Source of the DNA: Alphaproteobacteria bacterium | GTDB taxonomy: Bacteria > Pseudomonadota > Alphaproteobacteria > Kiloniellales > DSM-21159 | Reading direction: 5' to 3' | Assembly: GCA_030433005.1 (NCBI GenBank) | Contig: JAUILQ010000010.1 | Span: 49,305 to 113,304, forward strand | DNA: 64,000 nucleotides | Shown: positions 8,537 to 18,359 of the stretch, piece after piece | Layout of the letters: every line of letters starts with the position of its first letter | Numbering within the stretch: position 1 is the first letter of the stretch | Translations under genes and position numbers: made by a program | The notes under the pieces: model-generated | Seen by the model: the letters and a program-made list of their open reading frames with translations, nothing else | What the model was told of the DNA's origin: nothing | The model's database searches: none

Positions 8537-9994
8537 ATGTCTGTGATCGAGGGCGAGACCGGCAGCTGGGAGATGGTGATCGGCCTGGAGGTCCACGCCC
8601 AGGTGATCTCCGAGTCCAAGCTCTTCTCCGGCGCCTCGACGCGCTTCGGCGCCGCGCCCAACAGCCAGGTCTCGCTGGTCGACGCCGCCATGCCGGGCAT
8701 GCTGCCGGTGCTCAACCGCGAATGCGTCGCCCAGGCGATCCGCACCGGTCTCGGCCTCAAGGCGGCGATCAACCTGGAGAGCGTCTTCGAGCGCAAGAAC
8801 TACTTCTACCCGGACCTGCCGCAGGGCTACCAGATCAGCCAGTACGAGAAGCCGATCGTCGGCAACGGCGTGCTGACCATCGACCTGCCCGACGGCTCGA
8901 CCAAGGACGTCGGCATCGAGCGCCTGCACCTGGAGCAGGACGCCGGCAAGTCGCTGCACGACCAGGACCCGCGGCGCACCTTCGTCGACCTCAACCGGGC
9001 CGGCGTCGCGCTGATGGAGATCGTCTCGAAGCCCGAGCTCTCGTCGGCCGAGGAGGCCGGCGCCTACATCCGCAAGCTGCGCTCGCTGCTGCGCTACCTC
9101 GGCACCTGCGACGGCAACATGGAGGAGGGCAGCCTGCGCTGCGACGTCAACCTGTCGCTGCGCCGGCCCGGCGGGCCGCTCGGCACGCGCACCGAGACGA
9201 AGAACGTCAACTCGATCCGCTTCGTCCAGCAGGCCATCGAGGCCGAGGCGCGCCGCCAGCTCGAGATCCTCGAGTCCGGGGGCACGATCGACCAGGAGAC
9301 ACGGCTGTTCGACCCCAAGCGCGGCGAGACCCGCTCGATGCGCTCCAAGGAGGAGGCGCACGACTACCGCTACTTCCCGGACCCGGACCTGCTGCCGCTC
9401 GAGCTCGAGAGCGCCTGGGTCGAGGAACTGGGCAGCGCCCTGCCGGAGCTGCCCGACGACAAGAAGTCGCGCTTCATCGCCGACTACGGCCTGTCGGCCT
9501 ACGACGCCTCGGTGCTGGTCGCCGAGCAGGAGAACGCCGCCTTCTACGAGGCGCTGGTCGGCAGCGGAAAGGGCAAGCGCGATCCCAAGATCGCCGCGAA
9601 CTGGACGATCACCAACTACTTCGGCGCGCTCAACGCCTCGGGCGACACGCTGGAGAGCGCGCCGGTCGACGCCGAGAAGCTGGGCGGCCTGCTCGACCTG
9701 CTGGCCGACGACACGATCTCCGGCCGCCAGGCCAAGGAGGTCTTCGAGGCGATGTGGGAGAGCGGCAAGGACGCCCCGACGATCGTCGAGGAGAAGGGCC
9801 TGAAGCAGGTCTCCGACGCCGGCGAGCTGGGCGCCGCGGTCGACAAGGTGCTGGCCGACAACCCCGACCAGGTCGAGAAGTACCGGGAGAATCCCAAGGT
9901 CATCGGCTGGTTCGTCGGCCAGGTCATGAAGGCGACCCAGGGCAAGGCCAACCCCGGCATGGTCAACAAGCTGCTCAAGGAGCGGCTCGACTAG
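8537..9994 (+). CDS. gatB: Asp-tRNA(Asn)/Glu-tRNA(Gln) amidotransferase subunit B
   Basis: A 485-residue GatB of normal length. It phosphorylates the mischarged aminoacyl-tRNA and amidates it with ammonia from GatA. The N-terminal signature is exact ([13 protein letters not shown], residues 11-23). Further family motifs follow: [19 protein letters not shown] type ([16 protein letters not shown]), [20 protein letters not shown] and [14 protein letters not shown]. The C-terminal YqeY-like tail ends [14 protein letters not shown] chose ATG 8537; longer in-frame openings upstream overlap the GFA gene and carry no family sequence. It stands apart from gatA by 7.7 kb, so the pair is not one simple operon. 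Confidence 0.96.
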   Translation: MSVIEGETGSWEMVIGLEVHAQVISESKLFSGASTRFGAAPNSQVSLVDAAMPGMLPVLNRECVAQAIRTGLGLKAAINLESVFERKNYFYPDLPQGYQISQYEKPIVGNGVLTIDLPDGSTKDVGIERLHLEQDAGKSLHDQDPRRTFVDLNRAGVALMEIVSKPELSSAEEAGAYIRKLRSLLRYLGTCDGNMEEGSLRCDVNLSLRRPGGPLGTRTETKNVNSIRFVQQAIEAEARRQLEILESGGTIDQETRLFDPKRGETRSMRSKEEAHDYRYFPDPDLLPLELESAWVEELGSALPELPDDKKSRFIADYGLSAYDASVLVAEQENAAFYEALVGSGKGKRDPKIAANWTITNYFGALNASGDTLESAPVDAEKLGGLLDLLADDTISGRQAKEVFEAMWESGKDAPTIVEEKGLKQVSDAGELGAAVDKVLADNPDQVEKYRENPKVIGWFVGQVMKATQGKANPGMVNKLLKERLD

Positions 9995-10016
9995 CGGCGG
10001 CGTCCGACCCGGCCGC

Positions 10017-11774
10017 CTACTGGGCGGCGACGGCCTCGGCGGAGGCTTCCAGGCGCCAGCGCGGCAGCCGGGCGGCGACGCGGGTGCCGACGCCGGCCTC
10101 GCTGTCGATGTCGACCCGGCCGCCGTGCAGCTGGACCAGCGCCTCGGTGATGTTGAGGCCGAGGCCCGAGCCCTCGGAGCGGCGGACCAGCGGGGTCATG
10201 GCCTGGCCGAAGGGCTCGCGGGCGCGCGCCAGCTCCTCGGGGGTCATGCCGCAGCCCTCGTCGGCGATCACCAGGCTGACCCAGTCGGCGTCGAGCTCGC
10301 TGGCGATCGCGATCCGACCCCCGGGCTCGGTGAACTTGCCGGCGTTCGACAGCAGGTTGACCAGGACCTGGCGCAGGGCGCGCTCGTCGGCGCGGACCGC
10401 TGCCGCGTCGACGCGGCGCTCGATGGTCAGCTGCTTCTCCGCGAAGCGGCCCGCGACCATGCGCACGGCCTCCTCGACGAGGGCCTGCAGGTCGACGCTA
10501 TCCTCGGCCAGGTCGAACTTGCCGGCCTCGATCTTGGAGAGGTCGAGGATGCCGTTGATCAGGCTGAGCAGGTGCCGGCCGCTGCCGTGGATGTCGGCGG
10601 CGTACTCGGTGATCCGCTCCGGCGGGAAGTCCGGCCGCCGGTCGCGGATGATCTCGGCGAAGCCGATCACGGCGTTGAGCGGCGTACGCAGCTCGTGGCT
10701 CATCAGCGCCAGGAACTCCGACTTGGCGAGGTTGGCCGCCGCCGCCTCCTGGCGCAGGCGCTGCTCGAGCCGCCGGGAGGCCTCGGCGGCGCCGCGCGCC
10801 TCGTCGAGCTCGTCGTTCTTGGCGGTCAGCGCGCCGGTCAGCTGCGCCAGGCGGTCGCGCTCGGCGGCGACGGTGCGGCTCGCGCGCACGGCGCGCAGCA
10901 GCAGCCAGCACAGCAGGGCCGCGGCGGCGGCGGCGGCCAGCAGCATGTCCTGCTCGCGCTCCCACCAGAGCGCGGCGATCGCCGCGCGCGGCGCCCAGAC
11001 GGCGATGACGATCGGATAGGCCTCCGAGACGATCAGCCGCGAGACCCCGTCGACCAGGGCCGGCTCCAGGCCCGGCGCCTCGCCGGTCGTGAACAGGATC
11101 TCGCCGTCCGGCCGGAACAGCGCCGTGGTGCAGATGCCGCAGCCGCCGTGTGCCGAGAGCAACGGCAGGTAGTAGTCGGGCTCGACCGCCGCGGTGATCA
11201 CGCCGCGGAACGAGAAGCGCTCGGCGAGCAGCGGCAGGCTGACCGGAATGAAGGGCCGCCCGGTGAAACGGCCGAGCAGCGGCCGGCCCAAGTGCAGGCC
11301 GGCCACGCCCTCGATCGCGTGGACCGCGAAGTACTCGCGCTCGAAGGCGTCGAGCGGCGGCGACGGCCAGCGCTCGCTGAAGACGCGCATGGCGCCGTTC
11401 TGGTCGGTCAGCCAGATCGAGCGGACCTGCGGAACCTGCGCGGCCAGTCCGCGGATGCGCTGGTGGAAGGCCCGCGAGCCGGCGACGTCGTCCCAGGGGC
11501 GCGCGTCGAGCGCGGCGTTGACCGCGTCGAAGGCGATCTCGACGGTCTGGAAGGTGCGCTCGACATGCTCGCTCATCAGCCGCGCGTGGGCGGCGATGTC
11601 GGCCTTGAGCTCGGTCTCGGCCTGCTCGTAGCCTTGCCAGCTCTCGAGCCCGACCAGCAGCAGGAAGGCGACCAGCGCGGCGCTGCCGAGCGAGGCGACC
11701 GAGGCCTGCTGCGAGCCGATGCGGGAGAGCGCGCGTCTCATCATCCGGCCAGCTATAGGCCGGTCTTCGTTCAT
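10017..11774 (-). CDS. Sensor histidine kinase, membrane-bound, orphan
   Basis: A 585-residue sensor. A first membrane helix (about 24-43) and a second (about 277-296) bracket a periplasmic Cache-like sensor domain (about 50-270). A coiled coil (300-350) leads to HisKA with the phospho-accepting H360 in ALMSHELRTPLNAVIGF. The ATPase domain has the N-box (LVNLLSNAGKFTEPGG, N477), G1 (DEGCGMT, D505) and G2 (EGSGLGLNI). No response regulator gene is adjacent, so its partner is elsewhere. It lies tail-to-tail with gatB. ATG 11774 is used; ATGs ten and eleven codons later are possible. The stimulus is unknown. Confidence 0.9.
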   Translation of the reverse strand: MNEDRPIAGRMMRRALSRIGSQQASVASLGSAALVAFLLLVGLESWQGYEQAETELKADIAAHARLMSEHVERTFQTVEIAFDAVNAALDARPWDDVAGSRAFHQRIRGLAAQVPQVRSIWLTDQNGAMRVFSERWPSPPLDAFEREYFAVHAIEGVAGLHLGRPLLGRFTGRPFIPVSLPLLAERFSFRGVITAAVEPDYYLPLLSAHGGCGICTTALFRPDGEILFTTGEAPGLEPALVDGVSRLIVSEAYPIVIAVWAPRAAIAALWWEREQDMLLAAAAAAALLCWLLLRAVRASRTVAAERDRLAQLTGALTAKNDELDEARGAAEASRRLEQRLRQEAAAANLAKSEFLALMSHELRTPLNAVIGFAEIIRDRRPDFPPERITEYAADIHGSGRHLLSLINGILDLSKIEAGKFDLAEDSVDLQALVEEAVRMVAGRFAEKQLTIERRVDAAAVRADERALRQVLVNLLSNAGKFTEPGGRIAIASELDADWVSLVIADEGCGMTPEELARAREPFGQAMTPLVRRSEGSGLGLNITEALVQLHGGRVDIDSEAGVGTRVAARLPRWRLEASAEAVAAQ

Positions 11775-11850
11775 ACATCGTAAAGTAGCAGTAGCGCTCG
11801 GGTCTCTGCCGCCTGCGGTCCGGAAAGGCCCGGCGAGGCCCGACCGGCGG

Positions 11851-12873
11851 TCAGGCTGGGCGGGTGACCTCGCCGCCCTCTCCGGCCTCGCCGCTCTCGC
11901 CGTCGACGGCGACCGGGGTCGCCCGCGCCGGCGAGGCGGCTGCCGGCGCGGTGCCTGTCGCCGACGCGGCCGGCCTCTGGCGATCCTCCCGCGTCACCTC
12001 GACCTCGACGCTCATCCTCGACTGCACGCCGGCCGGTCCGGTGAAGGCGCCGCTGACCGGCTGCGCCTGCTCGGGCGTGCGCGTCGTCGCCACGCGGACC
12101 AGGTCGCGCCCGGCGACGATCAGGTTGGTCGGGTCGAACTCGACCCAGCCGGCGCCGGGGACGAAGGCCTCTGCCCAGGCGTGGGTCGCGCCTCCGCCCC
12201 GGGTTTCCTGGCCGCCGCCGTTCGCCTCGCTCCCGCCGGCCAGCGCCGGGTCGTAGAGGTAGCCGGTGACGAAGCGCGCTGCGAAGCCGAGGTCGCGTGC
12301 CGCCTCCATGAACAGGAAGGCAAAGTCGCGGCAGGTGCCGGCGCCGTTCTGCAGCGTCTCGCGCGGCGTCTGGGTGCCCTGCGTCTCGCGCCGGCTGTAG
12401 CCGAAGTCGCGGTGGATCGTCTCGCCCAGCGCGTGCAGCAGGTCGAGGCTGGAGGGCGGCAGCTCGGGCAGGGCGCGGGTGCGCCACTCGACCACGGCCG
12501 GCCGGTCCTCGGGATGCTGCAGGGCCATCAGCGGCGCCAGGTCGACCTGCTCGTCCTCGCGGTAGCGGAAGGGGTAGGGCTCCGCCTCGTCGGCAATCGA
12601 CACCAGCGGGTCGTCGAAGACGTAGCGCTCGACCAGCAGGTCGGTCTCGATGATCAGCTCGTCCGTGCTGCCGGAGAAGAAGGCGCGGGCGATCGAGTTG
12701 CCGAAGGTGTCGAAGGACCAGCGCAGGCGGGCCTGCGGATGGATGCCGACGCTGGCCTCGAGCAGCCGCAGGTCGTGGCCGTCGCGCGGCCGGATCATCA
12801 GGCGATGCTCGCCGAGCTCGACCGGCTGGCTGAAGTGGTAGCGGGTCGTGTGGTTGACGCGGATCACGGTCAT
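11851..12873 (-). CDS. Transglutaminase-like cysteine protease domain protein
   Basis: A 340-residue protein with an N-terminal bacterial transglutaminase-like domain (TRYHFSQPVELGEHRLMIRP, residues 10-29) and a catalytic transglutaminase/protease core. The Cys-His-Asp triad is visible: C181 in NGAGTCRDFA, H231 in ATHAWAEAF and D247 in WVEFDPTN. After about residue 300 there is a low-complexity Ala, Thr and Gly/Glu tail. ATG 12871-12873 begins the family's usual N-terminus; the frame is open further upstream, but over sequence belonging to the divergent partner. It is divergent from a second, different transglutaminase-like gene 237 bases away. Substrate unknown; families like this act on peptides or amide bonds. 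Confidence 0.88.
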   Translation of the reverse strand: MTVIRVNHTTRYHFSQPVELGEHRLMIRPRDGHDLRLLEASVGIHPQARLRWSFDTFGNSIARAFFSGSTDELIIETDLLVERYVFDDPLVSIADEAEPYPFRYREDEQVDLAPLMALQHPEDRPAVVEWRTRALPELPPSSLDLLHALGETIHRDFGYSRRETQGTQTPRETLQNGAGTCRDFAFLFMEAARDLGFAARFVTGYLYDPALAGGSEANGGGQETRGGGATHAWAEAFVPGAGWVEFDPTNLIVAGRDLVRVATTRTPEQAQPVSGAFTGPAGVQSRMSVEVEVTREDRQRPAASATGTAPAAASPARATPVAVDGESGEAGEGGEVTRPA

Positions 12874-13110
12874 CGGGCGGCTCGCCGGCAGGTTCTCGGG
12901 ATGGCCAGGGAGATGGGGACGCGGTCCGGCGAAGTCAGCCTTCCGCCCGCGCAGGCCTGGGGCGCGGCCGGCGCGGCGCGAAAAGCGCTGTTGGCCCCGG
13001 CGCCGCGGGAACGCTTTGCCGCAGGCGGTGTTCAAGCGCTCGAGGGAGCACGTCGCCGGGTCTGGGCAACTGCCAAGCGGGCAAGATCCCCGCGAGCGAA
13101 GGGTACGAGC

Positions 13111-14019
13111 ATGCTGATTCGCGTCGGGTTCGACATCACTCTGGACTGCGAGGCCGAGACGCCGCTGGTCCTCAGCCTCTATCCGCATCCCAGCCGTGCC
13201 GCCGACATCATCGGCAGCGAGGCCCTCGGCATCGAGCCGCCGCTGCACGTCACGGAGTTCCACGACGTCTTCGAGAACCGCTGCGGCCGCGTCGTCCTGC
13301 CGCCCGGTCCGACGCGCCTGTCCGCCGACTTCCTGGTGCGCGACGACGGCGAGCCCGACCCGGTCGACCGCGAGGCCGCGCAGCAGGGCGTCTCCGACCT
13401 GCCCAACGACGTCATCCCCTTCCTGACGGCCAGCCGCTACATCGAGAGCGACGCGCTGACCGACACGGCCTGGCGGCTGTTCGGCGGCACCGCCCCCGGC
13501 TGGGGGCGCGTGCAGGCGATCTGCGACTGGGTGCACGAGCACATCACCTTCGGCTACCGCTACGGCCGCTCGACCAAGACCGCGCTCGAGGCCTACCGCG
13601 AAGGCTCGGGCGTGTGCCGCGACTACGCGCATCTCGCGATCGCCTTCTGCCGCGCGATGAACATTCCGGCGCGCTACGCCACCGGCTGGCTCGGCGACAT
13701 CGGGGTGCCGCCGCAGGACGAGCCCGGCGACTTTTGCGCTTGGTTCGAGGTCTACCTGGGCGGCCGCTGGATGACCTTCGACGCGCGCTACAACGTGCCG
13801 CGCATCGGCCGGGTGCTGATGGCGCGCGGCCGCGACGCGGCCGACGTCGCCATGATCACCTCTTTCGGCCGCAACCGCCTGGCCAGGTTCGAGGTCTGGT
13901 GCGACGAGGTGCAGGCCGAGCGGGCCCAGCAGGCGATCGCCGAGGTCTTCGACCGCCAGGCCCGGGCACTGCCGCGGCCCTACCGCGAGCTGCTGCGCGC
14001 CGACGAGGAGGCCGCCTGA
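13111..14019 (+). CDS. Transglutaminase-like family protein with altered triad
   Basis: A 302-residue protein. The first 110 residues form a beta-rich N-terminal domain; the transglutaminase core follows, with the nucleophile C169 in EGSGVCRDYAHL and aspartate D224 in MTFDARYN. The position that holds histidine in most relatives (F-H-A-W-F-E) is C209 here (DFCAWFEVYL), read from codon TGC. The protein may therefore lack normal catalysis, or this subfamily may tolerate the change. The end (RIGRVLMARGRDAADVAM) is typical of an alphaproteobacterial group. It starts at ATG 13111. Its divergent neighbour keeps a full triad, so the two may act together. Confidence 0.85.
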   Translation: MLIRVGFDITLDCEAETPLVLSLYPHPSRAADIIGSEALGIEPPLHVTEFHDVFENRCGRVVLPPGPTRLSADFLVRDDGEPDPVDREAAQQGVSDLPNDVIPFLTASRYIESDALTDTAWRLFGGTAPGWGRVQAICDWVHEHITFGYRYGRSTKTALEAYREGSGVCRDYAHLAIAFCRAMNIPARYATGWLGDIGVPPQDEPGDFCAWFEVYLGGRWMTFDARYNVPRIGRVLMARGRDAADVAMITSFGRNRLARFEVWCDEVQAERAQQAIAEVFDRQARALPRPYRELLRADEEAA

Positions 14020-14055
14020 GGGCGCCTCGGCGCCCTCGCATCCCTCGACCGCGGC

Positions 14056-15411
14056 TCAGCCGGCGCCGTAGGCTTCCGGGCCCGACTCGCCTGTGACCCC
14101 GCCGAGCCAGGGGTCGCGAGTCGTCCGCTCCAGGTTGTCGGCGAGCCGTTTCTGGAGAGCGCCGAGGTCGAGCTGGTGGACCGACCCGGCCCCGGTCTGG
14201 TGGAGCGCCTCGGCGGCCGCGCGGCCCATGGCGAAGCAGGGGCCCATGACGCGGACCGAAGCGAGCGCCGCCGGCTCGGCGTCGACGCAGCGGCCCGCCA
14301 CCACCAGGTTGTCGAGGCCCGCCGGCGTCATGGCGCCGAACGGCAGGTGGTGCAGGTGGTCGTCGGCGAACATCTCCCAGTGGGTCGTGTCCATCGTCGT
14401 GTGCAGCTCGATCGGCCAGCTGCAGCGCAGCACCCGGTCGTCGGGCAGGGCGCCGCTGCGCACGGCCTCGACGGTCAGGCGGCGGGTGCCGAGGATCATC
14501 CGGGTCTGGCGGATGCCGGCCTGGCCGTAATGCGCCACCCGGGCCCGGCCGTAGGCCTTCGGGAACTCGTCGCGGAACAGCGCCAGCAGCGCGTCGACCT
14601 GGCGCCGCCCCTCGATCGCGGCGAGGCTCAGCCCGACCGGGTCGAGCGGCGTTTCGACATGGGTCAGGTTCAGGTTCACCTTGCCGTCGCCGACCGGGAA
14701 GATGAAGCCGTCGAAGCGCACCAGGCCGAACTCGGCGCCGCGGCGCTTCATCGCCTCGTGGTAGGTCGCGCGCGGCCAGTCGGCGCAGGCTGCCGTGTCG
14801 ACGCCCTCGAACAGCGCCATCACCGTGCCGAGGATCGGCTGGTTGGCGGTCCGCAGCTCCTGGTCTGCCAGCCAGGGCACCACGGCGTCGCCCGAGGCGT
14901 CGACGACGGCGCGGGCGCGCACGCGGCGGTCGCCGAAGCGCGTCGCGAAGTCCAGGGCCTCGACCCGGCGGCCCGACCCGTCGCGCACCACCGCGCGCAG
15001 CACGGCGCCGAGCAGCGGCGTGATCCCGCGCGCGGCGACCTCGCGCTCGGCCCAGCGCTGCCAGGCGTTGACCGAGTAGTCCAGGATCACGGTGTTTCGT
15101 GCCCGTCGCGGCGCTGCCTCGCCGGCCTCGACCAGCGCCCGCAGCATCCCGTCCATGACCCCGTGGACCAGGCGTTGCGGATCCGGGCCGTTGCTGTAGA
15201 GCCCGCACAGCGTGCCGAGCGCCGCGCTGATCGCCTGGCCGCCGAGCTGAGGCGCGGCGTCCGCCAGGATCACGCGCTCGCCCAGCGCCTGCGCCTCCAG
15301 CGCCGCCGACAGGCCGGCGGCGCCCGAGCCGACGACGCAGAGGTCGCAGTCCAGCTCGGCCGCCGCGTCGTCTCCCCGGCGGACGGTCACGGTCTGCGGA
15401 TGCCCGGTCAC
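14056..15411 (-). CDS. FAD-dependent oxidoreductase (FAD_oxidored family)
   Basis: A 451-residue flavoprotein. The N-terminal dinucleotide-binding fold is clear: CDLCVVGSGAAGLSAALEA (residues about 22-40) with the G-x-G-x-x-G pattern, then the acidic strand end ILADAAPQLGG. A second FAD-contact motif appears as ARAVVDASGDAVV (about 165-180). Near the C-terminus, LDNLVVAGRCVDAEPAALAS and RVMGPCFAMGRAAAEAL are characteristic of the family. The substrate is unknown. It is divergent from a NitT/TauT ABC transporter operon with 164 bases between starts. It may oxidise the compound imported there, but this is only inference. Confidence 0.85.
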   Translation of the reverse strand: MTGHPQTVTVRRGDDAAAELDCDLCVVGSGAAGLSAALEAQALGERVILADAAPQLGGQAISAALGTLCGLYSNGPDPQRLVHGVMDGMLRALVEAGEAAPRRARNTVILDYSVNAWQRWAEREVAARGITPLLGAVLRAVVRDGSGRRVEALDFATRFGDRRVRARAVVDASGDAVVPWLADQELRTANQPILGTVMALFEGVDTAACADWPRATYHEAMKRRGAEFGLVRFDGFIFPVGDGKVNLNLTHVETPLDPVGLSLAAIEGRRQVDALLALFRDEFPKAYGRARVAHYGQAGIRQTRMILGTRRLTVEAVRSGALPDDRVLRCSWPIELHTTMDTTHWEMFADDHLHHLPFGAMTPAGLDNLVVAGRCVDAEPAALASVRVMGPCFAMGRAAAEALHQTGAGSVHQLDLGALQKRLADNLERTTRDPWLGGVTGESGPEAYGAG

Positions 15412-15575
15412 TGGTCTCTCCTCGCCGGTTCGTCATGCCGGGCGCCGCGGTGCCCGGCGTTGCCCGGCGGCGCGCTACTATGTCCATAATGACCGCGACG
15501 GCTCAACGCTGCGGACGCCGCCGGATCGAGGCGACGGCTGCGAGACGGAACAAGGCCACGAGGGGAGGAACGACC

Positions 15576-16625
15576 ATGCAGGAGAACTTCGCCGGACGAT
15601 GGCGTCGCCGTACGGTGCTGGCGGCGGCCGCCGCCCTGGTCGCGGCCGCGGCGGGGCTCGGCGCCCCGGCGGGCGAGGCCCGCGCGGCCGAGCAGGTCAC
15701 GCTGGGCGCGCTGCGCTTCACCTCCCACGCGCCGAGCTTCATCGCCTACGAGCGCGGCTACTTCGCCGACGAGGGCCTGGAGGTCGAGCTGAAGTTCTTC
15801 CAGGCCGCCCAGCCGATCGCCGTGGCCATCGCCTCGGGCGACATCGACTTCGGCGTGACCGCGCTGACCGGCGGCTTCTACGGCCTCGCCGACAAGGGCG
15901 CGGTCAAGGTCGTCGGCGGGCTCTACACCGAGAAGCCGGGCGTGCCGGGCATGGCGATCCTGGCCTCCAACCAGGCCTGGGAGGCCGGCCTCAAGTCGCC
16001 GGCCGACCTCGCCGGCCACAGCTGGGCGATGACCCAGCAGGGCTCCTCCTTCCACTACGTCGCCGGCCTGATCGCCGAGCAGAACGGCTTCGAGCTGTCG
16101 GACATCGCGCTGAAGCCGCTGCAGAAGGTGCCGGCGATGATCGGCGCGGTGAAGTCGGGCCAGGTCGACGCCATGGCCATGGTGCCGCACGTCGCCGTGC
16201 CGCTCGACGAGGCCGGCGCGGCGAAGATCATCGGCTGGGTGCGCGACCTCGGCCGCTTCCAGGTGACCTCGGTCTTCACCTCGACCGAGAACGTCGAGGA
16301 GCACCCCGACACGGTCGAGCGCTTCATGCGCGCCTACAAGAAGGGCATCGCCGACTACGCCGCCGCCTTCCTCGACCCCGAGGCCTCCGAGGCGGAGGTC
16401 GAGGCGGTCGTCGACGTCATCCACAAGTACGTCTACACCGACCGCCCGCGCGACAAGGCCGCGCCCGCGATCAAGGCCGGGGCCGTCTACCTCAGCGAAG
16501 GCGCCGCGCTCGACGTCGTCGACATCGGCCGCCAGCTCGCCTGGTTCCAGAAGCACGGTCTGGCGCCCGAGAGCCTGACGCTCGAGACGTTCGTCGACCT
16601 GCGCTTCGTCGACACCATCGAGTGA
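15576..16625 (+). CDS. ABC transporter substrate-binding protein, NitT/TauT family
   Basis: A 349-residue periplasmic binding protein. The signal peptide (about residues 1-37) has a twin-arginine-like WRRRTVLAAAA start and an ARA-A cleavage site. The NMT1/SsuA-like fold follows: LGALRFTSHAPSFIAYERGY, then YFADEGLEVELKFF, and AIASGDIDFGVTALTGG. This group carries sulphonates, nitrate, pyrimidine precursors or similar small molecules; the ligand here cannot be told. The start is set by a strong ribosome site (AGGGGAGG) eight bases before ATG 15576. It is the first gene of a three-gene transporter operon with the ATPase at 16672 and the permease at 17432. Confidence 0.9.
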   Translation: MQENFAGRWRRRTVLAAAAALVAAAAGLGAPAGEARAAEQVTLGALRFTSHAPSFIAYERGYFADEGLEVELKFFQAAQPIAVAIASGDIDFGVTALTGGFYGLADKGAVKVVGGLYTEKPGVPGMAILASNQAWEAGLKSPADLAGHSWAMTQQGSSFHYVAGLIAEQNGFELSDIALKPLQKVPAMIGAVKSGQVDAMAMVPHVAVPLDEAGAAKIIGWVRDLGRFQVTSVFTSTENVEEHPDTVERFMRAYKKGIADYAAAFLDPEASEAEVEAVVDVIHKYVYTDRPRDKAAPAIKAGAVYLSEGAALDVVDIGRQLAWFQKHGLAPESLTLETFVDLRFVDTIE

Positions 16626-16671
16626 GGCCCGGCCCCGAACGGGCCGGCACACGGGAAGCGGGGACGGGGCC

Positions 16672-17439
16672 GTGGATCTCAGCCTGCGCGCGGTGACGCA
16701 CCGCTACGGCGACCTGGAGGTGCTGCGCGGCATCGACCTGACGATCCGGGCCGGCGAGGTCGTCTGCGTCATCGGCCCCTCGGGCTGCGGCAAGTCGACC
16801 CTGCTGCGCCTGCTCGGCGGCCTGGAGCGGCCGAGCGAAGGCCGGGTGCTGCAGGTCGGCGAGCCGCCGCCGGGCAGCCTCAACCCGCTGACCTACGTGT
16901 TCCAGGACTTCGCCCTGCTGCCCTGGCGCACCGCGGCCGGCAACGTCGCGCTGGCGCTCGAGGACCGGCCCTGCTCGCGCGCCGAGCGGCGCGAGATCGT
17001 CGCCGAGGTGCTGGCGCGCACCAAGCTCAGCGAGTTCGCCGACGTGCTGCCGCGCCAGCTGTCGGGCGGCATGCGCCAGCGCGTGGCGATCGCCCGGGCG
17101 CTCGCCGTGCGCCCGGCCTGCCTGCTGCTCGACGAGCCGCTCTCGGCGCTCGACAGCCAGACCCGCGAGCTGCTGCTCGACGACCTGCTCGAGCTCTGGC
17201 TGCGCGAGCGCTTCACCGCCTGCTACGTCACCCACAACCTCAGCGAGGCGGTGCGCCTCGGCCATCGCATCGTGGTGCTGTCGCGCCGGCCCGGGCGGAT
17301 CCGCGAGATCGTCGAGATCGACATGCCGCTGGAGGCGCGCAAGGACGGCCTGGCCGAGCTGCAGGAGCAGCAGCGCCGGCTCTGGGAGCTGCTGCGCGAG
17401 GAGGCCGCGGCCGCCGACCGGGAGCTGGCCGATGCCTGA
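16672..17439 (+). CDS. ABC transporter ATP-binding protein, NitT/TauT family
   Basis: A 255-residue ATPase that powers the transporter of this operon. Walker A is GPSGCGKST (about residues 38-46), the Q-loop is FQDFALLPWRT, the signature is LSGGMRQR and Walker B is LLLDEPLSALD. The switch histidine is in YVTHNLSEAVRLG. The tail is short, as in SsuB and TauB. It starts at GTG 16672, 46 bases after the binding-protein gene, and overlaps the permease start by eight bases, which indicates coupled translation. Function in import is firm, substrate open. Confidence 0.93.
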   Translation: MDLSLRAVTHRYGDLEVLRGIDLTIRAGEVVCVIGPSGCGKSTLLRLLGGLERPSEGRVLQVGEPPPGSLNPLTYVFQDFALLPWRTAAGNVALALEDRPCSRAERREIVAEVLARTKLSEFADVLPRQLSGGMRQRVAIARALAVRPACLLLDEPLSALDSQTRELLLDDLLELWLRERFTACYVTHNLSEAVRLGHRIVVLSRRPGRIREIVEIDMPLEARKDGLAELQEQQRRLWELLREEAAAADRELADA

Positions 17440-18280
17440 GGGGGCTGGCCCGGAGCCGGGCGAGCCCGGCGCGTCCGCCGCCGGCGACGGGCGCCCGGTC
17501 GCCGAGGTGCCGTTCCGCGGCGGCGGCTTCGCGCCGGCGCCCCGGCGCGGCGTCGGCCCGCTGCTGTTCGCCGGGCTGATCCTGCTCTGGGAGGCCGGCG
17601 CGCGGCTCGGCTGGATCGGCCCGCTGGTGCTGCCGGCGCCGAGCGAGGTCGCCGGGGCCTTCGTCCGGCTGGTCGAGAGCGGCCAGCTCTGGCTGCACCT
17701 CGCCGCCTCGCTGCAGCGCCTGCTGCTCGGCTGGACCGCCGGCACGCTGCTCGGCCTGCTGTTCGGCCTCGCCGCCGGACTGTTCTCCCTGGGCCGCGCC
17801 GGCATCGTGCCGCTGGTCGCGGCGATCTTCCCGATCCCCAAGATCGCGCTGCTGCCGCTGTTCATCGTCTGGTTCGGCATCGGCGAGGAGTCGAAGGTCG
17901 CGACGATCCTGTTCGGCACCTTCTTCCCGACCGTCATCGCGGTCTACGGCGGCGTCGACAACGTCGACCGCGGGCTGATCCGCATGGGCCAGTCCTTCGG
18001 CCTGCCGTGGCTGTCGATCGTGCGCAAGATCGTGCTGCCGGGCGCGCTGCCGGCGATCCTCTCGGGCTTCCGGATCTCCGCGGCCATCGCGATCATCCTG
18101 CTGGTCGCCGCCGAGATGATCGGCGCCGAGTACGGCGTCGGCGCCTACATCCTGCTGGCCGGCAACCTGATGGCGACCGACCAGCTGGTCGCCGGCGTGG
18201 CGATCCTCTCGGCGATGGGGCTGACCGTCAGCTGGCTGCTCGGCCGCGCCGAGCGCCACTTCCTGAAATGGCGGCTCTAG
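17432..18280 (+). CDS. ABC transporter permease, NitT/TauT family
   Basis: A 282-residue inner-membrane permease. A 45-residue polar, Pro/Gly-rich N-terminal extension precedes six predicted membrane helices. The EAA-like coupling segment lies in the last third (SFGLPWLSIVRKIVLPGALP, about 188-207), matching BPD_transp_1 permeases such as SsuC. ATG 17432 lies inside the end of the ATPase gene. The extension is unusual for the family but is in frame with the overlap start, so translation coupling supports it. Confidence 0.91.
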   Translation: MPEGAGPEPGEPGASAAGDGRPVAEVPFRGGGFAPAPRRGVGPLLFAGLILLWEAGARLGWIGPLVLPAPSEVAGAFVRLVESGQLWLHLAASLQRLLLGWTAGTLLGLLFGLAAGLFSLGRAGIVPLVAAIFPIPKIALLPLFIVWFGIGEESKVATILFGTFFPTVIAVYGGVDNVDRGLIRMGQSFGLPWLSIVRKIVLPGALPAILSGFRISAAIAIILLVAAEMIGAEYGVGAYILLAGNLMATDQLVAGVAILSAMGLTVSWLLGRAERHFLKWRL

Positions 18281-18359
18281 GCCCGTGTCCCGGGCGGGCA
18301 TGGCGGCCATGACGGGCGCGCCCCTCGGCCTGCCCGCCGGCCCGTGCTAGCAGGCGGCC

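Noticed and set aside
8722..11019. 765-codon frame spanning gatB and the kinase gene
   Set aside because: It is an out-of-frame reading across two well-identified genes, with Arg/Gly/Pro-rich low-quality sequence.
15412..15575. Riboswitch before the NitT/TauT operon
   Set aside because: No thiamine, molybdate or other known riboswitch core could be seen in these 164 bases; it is an ordinary divergent promoter region.
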